Shown: positions 1-8,083 of the stretch, piece after piece | How the letters are laid out: each line of letters opens with the position of its first letter | How positions within the stretch are numbered: position 1 is the stretch's first letter | Source of the DNA: Verrucomicrobiota bacterium | GTDB lineage: Bacteria > Verrucomicrobiota > Verrucomicrobiia > Limisphaerales > UBA9464 | Assembly: GCA_947471985.1 (NCBI GenBank) | Contig: CANIZL010000007.1 | Span: 37,332 to 101,331, forward strand | Direction: 5' to 3' | DNA: 64,000 nucleotides | The notes under the pieces: model-generated | What the model saw: only the letters and a program-made list of their open reading frames with translations | Told to the model about the DNA's origin: nothing | Databases searched by the model: none | Position numbers and translations under genes: made by a program

Positions 1-1035
1 CTGGCCCGAGTCCGCCCGAAAATCCGTCGTCACCTGCCGTTCGACGACGGTGGTGGCGATCCGGCCTTCTTCGAACACCTGGTGTTTCAAATAATATTTC
101 CGGTTCTCCGGAAATTTCGGATGAAACGCCAAACCCAGGAGTCCATTGGGGCCGCGTTCATTGAAGATTTGGGTGGTGATATCGGCAAACAGCGTTTTCT
201 CCGCATCCGCGAGTGGCGCACCCGCACCCGCACCAGTATTCCGTTCCAAGCGCCAGATCTTCCCGGTTTGATGCACGGCCAGAAACGCGTTGCTGGCGCC
301 AGGCACCTGACCAAACCACACCAGGCCCGACTGGAGTTCCCCCGGCCGTCGCGCGGCGGCGGGTGGATACCGGAGATCTTCGGCCAGCATTGGCTGCAGT
401 GCCACCGGGCGGGCTAACTCGGGAATCGAAAGCCGCATTCCGGTGGTGTTGCTCAGGGCGCTGTCGGGCTGCTTCAGCGTGGCCAGATATTCGATGATAT
501 CCGTAAAATCCGCCCGCGACATCGTCGCTTGCAGTCCGTCGGGCATCATTGAGAGCGTGCTGCCGCGCTGCTCCTGAATGTCGCGCAACGGAATGCGCAC
601 ATGGCGGCCATCGGCGCCGACCAATTCCAGGGCTTCAGCCGTCGAACCTTTGACGATCCCCTGAATCACCTCACCGGACTTTGTCTCGACCACCGTCAAT
701 CCATAGCCCACGGCAATCTCCGCGGACGGCTCCAGCACGGCGCGGATCAATTCCCGACGGGGAAACTTGTCCCCGACCGACTGGAGATCCGGTCCCGCAA
801 GACTGCTGGTGCCGTCGACCGAATGACATTTCGCGCAAGCGCCGCGTTGTTCGCTCTGGAAGAACTCCCGTCCCCGCCCCGCGTTACCGTCGCGGCCCAG
901 GGCGTAGTCGCGGTACTCCCGCAGGGCCCGCCCCACATCCACCGGCGGCAGCCCGCCCGCTGGCTCCGCCGTCCGACCGAAGGACATGGGCAAGGCCAGG
1001 CAAACCACCTGCAAGAGCGCTTTCAACGACATCAT
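1..1035 (-). CDS. Secreted cytochrome c / glucose-sorbosone dehydrogenase-like protein (C-terminus cut by window edge)
   Basis: Predicted periplasmic redox protein that passes electrons from a sugar or alcohol substrate to a c-type haem. The ATG at 1035 (a second ATG follows directly) has GGAG about 9 bases upstream and opens a signal-like hydrophobic stretch. One haem-attachment motif, CAKCH, lies at residues 67-71, followed by a GPDL motif as in PVC cytochrome c domains. The glucose/sorbosone dehydrogenase propeller starts near residue 250 (TGKIWRLE from 257, GLLGLAFHP from 298). 345 residues are visible; the rest runs off the left edge. The order haem then propeller is the reverse of the commoner PVC arrangement. 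It is divergent from the gene at 1145. The substrate cannot be told from sequence. Confidence 0.82.
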   Translation of the reverse strand, partial: MMSLKALLQVVCLALPMSFGRTAEPAGGLPPVDVGRALREYRDYALGRDGNAGRGREFFQSEQRGACAKCHSVDGTSSLAGPDLQSVGDKFPRRELIRAVLEPSAEIAVGYGLTVVETKSGEVIQGIVKGSTAEALELVGADGRHVRIPLRDIQEQRGSTLSMMPDGLQATMSRADFTDIIEYLATLKQPDSALSNTTGMRLSIPELARPVALQPMLAEDLRYPPAAARRPGELQSGLVWFGQVPGASNAFLAVHQTGKIWRLERNTGAGAGAPLADAEKTLFADITTQIFNERGPNGLLGLAFHPKFPENRKYYLKHQVFEEGRIATTVVERQVTTDFRADSGQ

Positions 1036-1144
1036 TTGGGCAAGCTCCGAAGGAAACGCCGTTCGAGCCAAAATGTTTTGTTCTCCATAAGGCCCAAAAC
1101 CGTCCCCCTAGCCCTCGGTTTCCTTCAGGCCGCCCGCCGGTCGG

Positions 1145-1756
1145 ATGAATTGTCCTGTTTCCTCCCGCGCGACCGTCGCCCAAATTGAACCCGTGCCCAC
1201 GGAACACGCTGCCTCGTCCTTGCCTGCGCCGCACCGGATTGAACTGAATCTCCGGGACGCGGGCCAGTTGTTCAACACGATGGATGCGTCGCCGTTCCAC
1301 GAGAAGGACCTCGACCACGACGCCGAGGAATTCATCGAGAGCTGGGCTTTTGAATTTCCCGCGCCGGATCCCGTGGTGTTGGTGGTGCACCTGGACGTTT
1401 TCCCCGCCACGGGATCGCCGGAGGCTTTGGTGGCGCAGGCGGTGCACAATCACTTCGCCTACCGGGCTCGTCTGAACCGGCTGGAATTTCGCCGACTTAT
1501 GGCGGAAGGGCGTCAATGCCTCCTGATCGGTCTCGTCTTCCTCACCCTGTGTCTTGCAGCCAGCGAGTGGGTGGTGGGCTCCCGTTGGGGCACCCTGTCC
1601 GGCATGCTGCGCGAAGGCTTCACCATCGCCGGATGGGTCGCCATGTGGCGTCCGCTGGAAATCTATCTCTATAGCTGGTGGCCCTTGCGGCATCGCGGCC
1701 GGGTCTTCGAGAAACTCAGCACCATGCCGATCGAGATCCGGCGCAACACCCCCTGA
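1145..1756 (+). CDS. Conserved membrane protein of unknown function
   Basis: A 203-residue protein with a soluble N-terminal part of about 120 residues (an acidic stretch HEKDLDHDAEEF near residue 52) and two hydrophobic segments near residues 123-143 and 160-182, so probably an inner-membrane protein with a cytoplasmic N-terminus. There is no signal peptide and no catalytic motif I recognise. Codon use and composition match real genes. The start is the ATG at 1145; its ribosome binding site is weak. It stands alone, divergent from the haem protein and convergent with the barrel gene at 1830, with a hairpin between them. Confidence 0.7.
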   Translation: MNCPVSSRATVAQIEPVPTEHAASSLPAPHRIELNLRDAGQLFNTMDASPFHEKDLDHDAEEFIESWAFEFPAPDPVVLVVHLDVFPATGSPEALVAQAVHNHFAYRARLNRLEFRRLMAEGRQCLLIGLVFLTLCLAASEWVVGSRWGTLSGMLREGFTIAGWVAMWRPLEIYLYSWWPLRHRGRVFEKLSTMPIEIRRNTP

Positions 1757-1764
1757 AAAATGAA

Positions 1765-1809
1765 CGGCACCGGCTGCGCAGGAGGAACAAAATGCGCCAG
1801 CCGGTGCCG
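1765..1809. terminator. Hairpin between convergent genes
   Basis: CGGCACCGGCT at 1765-1775 pairs with AGCCGGTGCCG at 1799-1809, and the inner GCGCA/TGCGC extends the stem. It lies just after the stop at 1756 and just before the opposing gene ends at 1830. There is no T-run, so if it ends transcription it may do so for both strands by stem strength alone. Confidence 0.5.
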
Positions 1810-1829
1810 TCGGTCGCGACGACCCAGAA

Positions 1830-2693
1830 TTAGAACCGGTACGAGATGTCCGCGATGATACGGCTGTCGAAGAGACCCTTCGGATGCCCCACCGCCACCT
1901 CGCCGGACAGACCGAACTGACAGCTCTTGGTGATTTCCGTGCGGAAACCGCCGCCCAGAGCGACCTGCGTCTGGCCGCTGGCGTTGCCCGAGCCGAAGTT
2001 GATCAGGTCAAAGCCCTCGGAATCCAGCGCCGGGCCTTTGCCCTCGCTCAGCACGGTAAACGCGTTCGCGGAAACGAAGGGCTTGAACCAGCGGCAGGCG
2101 TTGTAGCCCAGTTGCACACTGTAGTGAGCCAGACTGGTCTTCTTGTCGAAGTCATTGGGAATCGTCACGCCGACATTGGCCTGAAGTTCGATCTTGTCCC
2201 ACGCCTTCGCCGTGGACACGAAGATGTCCCAAACGCCGCTGCCGGAGCCCTGGAATACCCGCTGGTTGCCGGTGGGCAGTTCGAGTTTGATGCCGGGCGT
2301 GAGCATGAAGTGGTTCTCCACATCCCGGATGAGCGCGTACTTGATACCCGCCGCCAGATCGGCCCAGCCATCCTGGTGGGGAATGGTCTTGGGATTGAAC
2401 TCAATGAAACCATCCTTGGTCGCGATGATCGCCAACCGCTCGGTCACCGCGTACCGCAGCTGCACCGCATAGACCCGTGCGTCACCGCCGCCGGTAATGA
2501 AGCTCTTGGGAATGAAATGCTGAATGAACAGCGGCCGGATCTCCGTGGCGACGTTGGCGTCTTCAAAGTACAGGGGATTGGAGACCGGGCTGATGAAGTT
2601 CAATTCATCCGCCTGGGCGCACGAGACGAGACCGGCCGCACCGGCCACCGCCACCGCGAGACTGATGAGTTTCTGAGAGGAGCTGATTTTCAT
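1830..2693 (-). CDS. Outer-membrane beta-barrel protein, function unknown
   Basis: A 287-residue exported protein with a clear N-terminal signal (LISLAVAVAGAAGLVSCAQA) followed by alternating amphipathic strands. It ends in Tyr-Arg-Phe, the aromatic C-terminus expected of proteins inserted by the BAM complex. The strand pattern and length resemble small transporter/OmpA-like barrels, but no ligand is indicated. The SCA after the hydrophobic core could instead be read as a lipobox-like site. The ATG at 2693 is preceded by an AT-rich leader (AATATTAAA) with no Shine-Dalgarno sequence. It is divergent from the cytochrome gene at 2928. Confidence 0.75.
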   Translation of the reverse strand: MKISSSQKLISLAVAVAGAAGLVSCAQADELNFISPVSNPLYFEDANVATEIRPLFIQHFIPKSFITGGGDARVYAVQLRYAVTERLAIIATKDGFIEFNPKTIPHQDGWADLAAGIKYALIRDVENHFMLTPGIKLELPTGNQRVFQGSGSGVWDIFVSTAKAWDKIELQANVGVTIPNDFDKKTSLAHYSVQLGYNACRWFKPFVSANAFTVLSEGKGPALDSEGFDLINFGSGNASGQTQVALGGGFRTEITKSCQFGLSGEVAVGHPKGLFDSRIIADISYRF

Positions 2694-2927
2694 TTTAATA
2701 TTATTACTTACGTCTGTGTTGCCCGTCGCCGGTTGCCCTAGCAGCCTGCACCCCGAGCGTTTCGTTCATCGGTGGTAGTACCGCAGCTCATCGGGGGGCC
2801 GGCTTCTCGTTTTTTGCCAAAATCTCTCCCTTTGGCGCGGCCGGCGGGCTGCGAGTGTTCACGTTACGTTTTTCGACACCGCAAAAGATGTCTCGAATCC
2901 CGCAAGAACTGCTTCGTCAATCTGCGC
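2694..2927. promoter_or_regulatory. Divergent intergenic region
   Basis: This 234-base gap separates the barrel gene (leftward) from the dihaem membrane protein (rightward) and should hold both promoters. On the minus strand TAATAATATT sits directly before the barrel ATG. An open frame begins at 2772, but its 52 extra residues look like non-coding sequence, so I place the rightward start at 2928. No clear operator was seen. Confidence 0.4.
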
Positions 2928-4367
2928 ATGCCCGCCCACTTTAAGTCCGTGAAAGCAACCTTTACCGACGCAACCGCGTGCCGGCGTGGCGCTCAATGGG
3001 GCTTGCTGGGGGCTTCGCTGCTGGGCCAAGCGTGGGCGGCCGCCCCCGTCTCCCCCGCCGTCACACCCGCTGCGGGACTCTTTCAGTGGCAGCCGTTCCT
3101 GGCGCCCTTTCATTCGGTCGTCCTGCATTTTCCCATCGGATTCGTCACGCTGGCGTTTCTGCTGGAACTTTATTACTGGGTCCGTCCCAGTCGCGAAGTG
3201 GCACGGGTGGTGTCGCTGGTGCTCGGCCTGTCCGTTGGCGCCGCCGCGCTGGCCGCGGCCCTGGGGTTGATGCGGGCCGGGAGTGCGGATTACGATATCC
3301 ACACCCTGACGGTCCATCAGTGGACCGGTTTGACCGTCGTCGGCCTGGTGACCCTCAGTTTCGGCCTGCACGCCCTCGCCCAACGCGGGGCGCGGCGAAT
3401 TGCCCCGACCCTGGCGTATCGCTGCACCCTGAGCCTGGGCGTCGGCCTGATGACCGTCGCCGGACACTTCGGGGGCAACCTGACCCACGGGTCGAAGTAT
3501 CTGGTGAAAAATGCGCCGGCGTTTGTGAAATCGTTCATGGACGACGAATCCACGGCACCGGCCAAGGCCAACGCCCTGGGGGATCCGCAGGACCAGTTCT
3601 ATGCGGAAAAAATTCAGCCCGTCTTCGCCGCCAAATGCCTGGAATGCCATGGACCGGAGAAGCAAAAAGGCGGCTTCCGCCTCGACGTAAAGGCCTTCGC
3701 CTTGAAGGGCGGCAAGAGCGGCGAACGCGCCATCATCCCGGGAGATCCGCTCCACAGTCACCTGGTGCAGGTCATCACAGCACTCCCCACCGACGACGTC
3801 ATCATGCCGCCGGAAGGCAAGGCGATCCTGTCCCCGCAGGAGATCCTGGACATCATTCACTGGATCGCGAACGGCGCGCATTTTCTGGAACCGCTGAACA
3901 CGCCGATCCCGCCCGCCTATCCGAGCACCAATGGGCCCGGGACCGTCCGGGAGGGCGCGCAACTTCCGGCGACGATGACGACGACGGCGCCCGTTGTGGC
4001 GGCCACCGAAGCTCCGCGAATCGTCGAACCGGCCAACCGCGCCCGGTCGGAGTTACCTGGAACGCTGACCTTTGCCCACGACATCCAGCCCATTTTCGCC
4101 GCGCACTGCGTTTTTTGCCACGGACCCGAAAAACAGAAGCGGGGACTGCGGCTGGACTCCCGCGAGGCGGTGCTGCGCGGTGACCGCGACGGCGAAGCGG
4201 TGCTGATTCCCGGGCACGCACCGGAGAGCCTGCTCTACGTGCGCGTCGCCCTTCCCGAACAATTCGACCCGCTGGAAGAACACATGCCGCCCCTCCACAA
4301 AAAGGTGCCGATGTCGACCCGGGAGATCGCCGCGGTGGCCGACTGGATCAATGCGGGCGCACCGTGA
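2928..4367 (+). CDS. Membrane protein with two planctomycete-type cytochrome c domains
   Basis: A 479-residue protein with an N-terminal signal or anchor, then about four membrane segments of DUF2231 type (LHFPIGFVTLAFLLELYYW and following) up to about residue 200. Two haem domains follow, each with a CxxCH motif: CLECH at residues 237-241 and CVFCH at 394-398. Both continue as GPEKQK-(G/R)-G-(F/L)-RLD, the signature of the planctomycete cytochrome c domain (PSCyt1). It probably carries electrons at the membrane or periplasm. The DUF1549/DUF1553 domains usually found with PSCyt1 are absent. ATG 2928 is preferred over an upstream start at 2772 because the extra N-terminus lacks protein-like composition. 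Confidence 0.8.
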   Translation: MPAHFKSVKATFTDATACRRGAQWGLLGASLLGQAWAAAPVSPAVTPAAGLFQWQPFLAPFHSVVLHFPIGFVTLAFLLELYYWVRPSREVARVVSLVLGLSVGAAALAAALGLMRAGSADYDIHTLTVHQWTGLTVVGLVTLSFGLHALAQRGARRIAPTLAYRCTLSLGVGLMTVAGHFGGNLTHGSKYLVKNAPAFVKSFMDDESTAPAKANALGDPQDQFYAEKIQPVFAAKCLECHGPEKQKGGFRLDVKAFALKGGKSGERAIIPGDPLHSHLVQVITALPTDDVIMPPEGKAILSPQEILDIIHWIANGAHFLEPLNTPIPPAYPSTNGPGTVREGAQLPATMTTTAPVVAATEAPRIVEPANRARSELPGTLTFAHDIQPIFAAHCVFCHGPEKQKRGLRLDSREAVLRGDRDGEAVLIPGHAPESLLYVRVALPEQFDPLEEHMPPLHKKVPMSTREIAAVADWINAGAP

Positions 4368-4454
4368 GTCGCCTCCGGGCCTCCGGTTCCCACGACGGCG
4401 AAGGCGCCGCAAATTGGTGTTTCTCCGGTTGCCACGCCAGCGTCATACCGGATT

Positions 4455-5243
4455 GTGTCGGCCGTGATTGCCAAGTTGTTTAGCGCCGGCCTGTTGCTGG
4501 CGGGATTGCTCGCCGGCTGTGCCAGCCACCCGACGGCGTCGCTCCGTTCCGTCGGGATCTCCCAGCCCGGCACACAGACCCGCCAAGCATTCACGGCGCA
4601 GCCGGCCCCGGGCCTGCCGGTCGGCTATCTGCTTTATTTGCCCAAGAATTACGCCAGCGAACCCACCGCCCAATTCCCCCTGATCCTGTTTTTGCACGGC
4701 TCGGGCGAACGCGGGACCAACCTCCAGAAGGTCGCCGTGCACGGACCGCCCAAGCTCGCTGGGGCCGGACGGGACTTCCCCTGCATCGTGGTTTCACCGC
4801 AATGCCCGGACGGTAAGGTCTGGAATGATGTGCCCCTGCTCGACTTGATCGATCACTTGAAAAAATCGCTGCGGGTGGATCCCGCCCGCATCCACGTGAC
4901 GGGATTGAGCATGGGTGGATACGCCACCTGGTCGCTGATTTCGCAGCGCCCGGACATCTTTGCCTCGGCCGCCCCCGTTTGCGGCGGGGGCGAAACCCTC
5001 CGCTTCATCGTGGCCAGCCCTGCCCAACGCGAAGCGATGAAGACGCTTCCGGTGCGGGTCTATCATGGCGCCAAGGATAACGTGGTCGCCCTGGGCGAAA
5101 GCGAACGGATGATCGAACAGTTCAAGCGCGCGGGCGGAAAAGATATTCAGCTCACGGTCTACCCCGAGGCGGGACATGATTCCTGGTCGGCCACGTACAG
5201 CAATCCCGACTTCTTCTCCTGGATGTTGCAGCAACACCGCTGA
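4455..5243 (+). CDS. Lipoprotein alpha/beta hydrolase (prolyl oligopeptidase/PHB-depolymerase-like esterase)
   Basis: A 262-residue alpha/beta hydrolase, probably an esterase or peptidase at the cell envelope. The GTG at 4455 opens a lipoprotein signal ending in LLAGC. LFLHGSGERG forms the oxyanion-hole strand, Ser152 lies in the nucleophile elbow GLSMGGY, Asp208 is in GAKDN and His241 in EAGHD, which completes a catalytic triad with normal spacing. This layout matches the 'phospholipase/carboxylesterase' proteins common in PVC bacteria. There is no ATG near the N-terminus; GTG 4464 is an alternative start. The natural substrate is unknown. Confidence 0.85.
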   Translation: MSAVIAKLFSAGLLLAGLLAGCASHPTASLRSVGISQPGTQTRQAFTAQPAPGLPVGYLLYLPKNYASEPTAQFPLILFLHGSGERGTNLQKVAVHGPPKLAGAGRDFPCIVVSPQCPDGKVWNDVPLLDLIDHLKKSLRVDPARIHVTGLSMGGYATWSLISQRPDIFASAAPVCGGGETLRFIVASPAQREAMKTLPVRVYHGAKDNVVALGESERMIEQFKRAGGKDIQLTVYPEAGHDSWSATYSNPDFFSWMLQQHR

Positions 5244-5294
5244 TCCAACCCGCCTTTCCACCGCCTCCCGTCCTCTCCGACCGCGCCCCACTTC

Positions 5295-6341
5295 ATGCGC
5301 TTCACGTATCCCTGGTTGATGCTCGCCACTCCAATCCTGACCGGATTGCTGGGGCTGCTCCTGTGGTGGGCTGAGCGGCGGCGGATCCGTTTGCGGACGC
5401 AGTTCACCGGGAGCGGTCCCCGGCCCTGGGCGGATCCCGGCTTCGTCCGCGGTCGCAAACTCTGGGAAGCCGGGCTCACACTCGCCGCCTTCGCGCTACT
5501 GCTGGTGACCTTGAGCGGCCCCCGACTCTACCGTCCCGCCGAGAAATCCGAGATGCAGGGTTTGCCCTACCTGATTGCGCTGGATGCCAGTCGCTCCATG
5601 CAGGTGACCGATATCCGGCCCAACCGATGGACGGTCATGACCAACGCCGTCGATACGTTCCTGCAAAAGCAGGCCGGGGATCGCATCGGCTTGATCAGTT
5701 TTGCCGGTCGCGCCTACCTCAACGCGCCCCTGACCTTCGACACGTTGGCCTTGCGCACCACCCTGCGATACCTGAGCCCGGAGGCGTTCATGGACGAACA
5801 GGGCAGTGATTTTGCGGACGTCGTGGACCGCGCCGGACGTTATTTTGAGAGCAACAACATTTCGACCCGCGTCTTGATCATCATCTCCGACGGAGAGCAA
5901 TTCGAGGGTGAACTGATGCCGCGCGTTTATCAGTGGGCGCGCAAAGGCTTGAAGGTGGTGACGGTGGGCGTGGGCACCACCACCGGCGGCCGCGTACCCC
6001 TGCCGCTCTCAATCGGCGGCGGCGAGGCGCGGAACTCGTCGGGGCAGATCGTGATCAGCCGCCTGAGCGAGATCAATCTCAAGCGCATCGCCAATGCGAG
6101 CAAAGGCCAGTACTACCGCATGGAAGCCGGGAACGGCGTCCTCAGCCGCATCCGCACCGAATTCCTGCAACCGATGGCCGAACAGGTGGCGCGCGAAAAC
6201 ATGCAGAATTATAGCCCATGGTATCCCCTGCCCCTGACGTTGGCCCTGCTGGCCTTATTGGGTCGATTGCTGCTGGCGGCGGATCGAAATCGCGGGCAGG
6301 CTCGATCGTCCGTGGGAAACTCTGTGAAAGCGACGGCTTGA
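5295..6341 (+). CDS. VWA-domain membrane protein, BatA/BatB-like
   Basis: A 348-residue protein with membrane segments at residues 6-25 and 57-75, a von Willebrand factor A domain, and a last membrane segment near 307-325. The metal-ion-dependent adhesion site DASRS is at residues 97-101 and the domain continues with GDRIGLISFAG. This is the layout of Bat (aerotolerance) proteins, which normally sit with a MoxR ATPase, a DUF58 protein and a second VWA protein. Only this VWA protein and the next TPR protein are present here. The TPR gene begins 5 bases after this stop, so the two are probably translated from one message. Confidence 0.83.
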   Translation: MRFTYPWLMLATPILTGLLGLLLWWAERRRIRLRTQFTGSGPRPWADPGFVRGRKLWEAGLTLAAFALLLVTLSGPRLYRPAEKSEMQGLPYLIALDASRSMQVTDIRPNRWTVMTNAVDTFLQKQAGDRIGLISFAGRAYLNAPLTFDTLALRTTLRYLSPEAFMDEQGSDFADVVDRAGRYFESNNISTRVLIIISDGEQFEGELMPRVYQWARKGLKVVTVGVGTTTGGRVPLPLSIGGGEARNSSGQIVISRLSEINLKRIANASKGQYYRMEAGNGVLSRIRTEFLQPMAEQVARENMQNYSPWYPLPLTLALLALLGRLLLAADRNRGQARSSVGNSVKATA

Positions 6342-6346
6342 AGCCC

Positions 6347-7996
6347 ATGAAACCCATTTTACCTCCCGCCCGGTTTTTGATCGCCCTGGCGCTGACGGCC
6401 CCGGCCACTCTGGGTGCCGCCGTGGTGGAGTACAACTACACGCCAGCCCCCGCGACGTCGGCCGTCGTGGTTCCACCGTCGGCACCCGCCCGCCCTGAAG
6501 CCACCATCCCGCTGAATCTGCCCGATCTCCAGCGCGCCGTGGCCGACCGCCCCGCCGCCGCCGCCGCCACTTTGGATGCCGTCGTGGAGAAGAATCCCGA
6601 CAACCCCCATTGGCTGTACAATCACGGCGTCGCCGCGTATGCCGCCGGTCGGTACGACGACGCCCTTGTTTCGCTGGATCGGGTCGAAAACCTGGGAGAC
6701 AAGCGTCTGGCGCGACGCGCCAAATTCCAAAAGGGCAACACCGAGTACCGGGCCGGCCTCGCCGCCCGGCAGGCCAATCTCGACGAAACCATCTATCGAT
6801 GGAAGCAGGCACTGGAGAATTATCAGGGCGTCCTTGAGGAACAGCCCGGCGACGAACGGGCGCAGTCCAACTTCCAGGTGGTCCAGTCGCAATTGCTGGC
6901 CCTGCTGCTGGAGCAGGCACGCAAAAACGAAGAGGAAGCCCGCAAGGCCACCGAAAACCCGCCCCGCCGTCTCGAAAGCCTGCGCAATGCCCACGAAAAG
7001 TATTCCGAGGCCACCAAGATCGCCCCGAAGAACGAGGAGGCCAAAAAGGGCGAGGAATCCAACCGGAAAGATCTCGCTCAGGAACTCGCCAAACAGGGCT
7101 GGGAGAAAGTAACCGCCCCCATCCAGCGGCGGATCAATCCGCGGGAGCCCTCGCTGCCGGACTTGGATACGCGCAACCTGGCGGAGGGCATGCGCATGAT
7201 GGAAGACGCCGCCGAACTGACTCCCAAAGACGCCGAGATCCAAGACAAGCTGGAACAATCCCGGGATCGATTCGCTGATGCCCAGACGGAAAAGGCCAAG
7301 GGCTACATGCGTTTGGAGCAGGCGGTGGGCCTGGTGCGCGAGAAGCTTGCGATCCTGCGCATGGCGCGTGAAATCGTCGAAAAGGCTTTGGAGCAACGGC
7401 CCAAACACGAAGTGGCCCAGCAGACCCTGGAGGAGATCAACCGACGACTGGCGCAGATCCACGAAGACGAGGCCGATCAATTAAATGCCCAGGCCACCAT
7501 GGCTCCAGACCTGGAAAACCAGACCATGCAGCTCAGCGAAGCCATGGATCATCTGCAACAGGCGCAGGAACTCGCACCGCAGAAGAAAACCCTTCCTCCC
7601 AAGTTGAAGGATACGGCTGATAAACTCGCCACCGCACTCGAACAACTCGGGGACAAGCTGATGAAGAGTCCCTCGGACAAGGAAGCCTTGGAACAACAGA
7701 TCGGTCGACTCGAAGGCGCCCAGCAGGCGCTGGATCAGCTCATGGGGATGAAGCCGAGTCCGGCAACGCAGGGCAAGAGCGAGAAGGTCGGCAAGGACTT
7801 GGAAGGTCTCCGCGGGCAGATGGGCGAGAAGGGGCCCAACGGAGAAAAGCCCGGTGGCGACGGACCGCCGAAACCCACGCCCGGCCAGGGGCAAATGGCG
7901 GAAATGGGCTTCCCCATGGATGCCCGTCCGCGAATCAATCAACCCGGCCAGAACGGACCGCGGGAAAGTCCGGAAAAGAACTCCCGGAAGTACTGA
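6347..7996 (+). CDS. TPR/coiled-coil exported protein, BatC/BatE-like
   Basis: A 549-residue protein with a signal peptide (about residues 1-25), TPR-like helical repeats near 80-220, and long charged helical stretches rich in Glu, Lys and Gln that should form coiled coils. The C-terminus is a low-complexity Gly/Pro/Lys/Asn tail. The ATG at 6347 is chosen because it starts the signal peptide; the open frame extends back to 6218 inside the preceding gene. Its position after a VWA protein matches the Bat operon, where a TPR protein is the partner. The function is inferred from context only. Confidence 0.75.
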   Translation: MKPILPPARFLIALALTAPATLGAAVVEYNYTPAPATSAVVVPPSAPARPEATIPLNLPDLQRAVADRPAAAAATLDAVVEKNPDNPHWLYNHGVAAYAAGRYDDALVSLDRVENLGDKRLARRAKFQKGNTEYRAGLAARQANLDETIYRWKQALENYQGVLEEQPGDERAQSNFQVVQSQLLALLLEQARKNEEEARKATENPPRRLESLRNAHEKYSEATKIAPKNEEAKKGEESNRKDLAQELAKQGWEKVTAPIQRRINPREPSLPDLDTRNLAEGMRMMEDAAELTPKDAEIQDKLEQSRDRFADAQTEKAKGYMRLEQAVGLVREKLAILRMAREIVEKALEQRPKHEVAQQTLEEINRRLAQIHEDEADQLNAQATMAPDLENQTMQLSEAMDHLQQAQELAPQKKTLPPKLKDTADKLATALEQLGDKLMKSPSDKEALEQQIGRLEGAQQALDQLMGMKPSPATQGKSEKVGKDLEGLRGQMGEKGPNGEKPGGDGPPKPTPGQGQMAEMGFPMDARPRINQPGQNGPRESPEKNSRKY

Positions 7997-8083
7997 AGTT
8001 TCCCCGTGCGACGTCGCCCAACGAATTGTCCGTCGGACGTGCCATCCGTACCGCCGCTGATCTGCCGCCGCCCCAATCATTGG

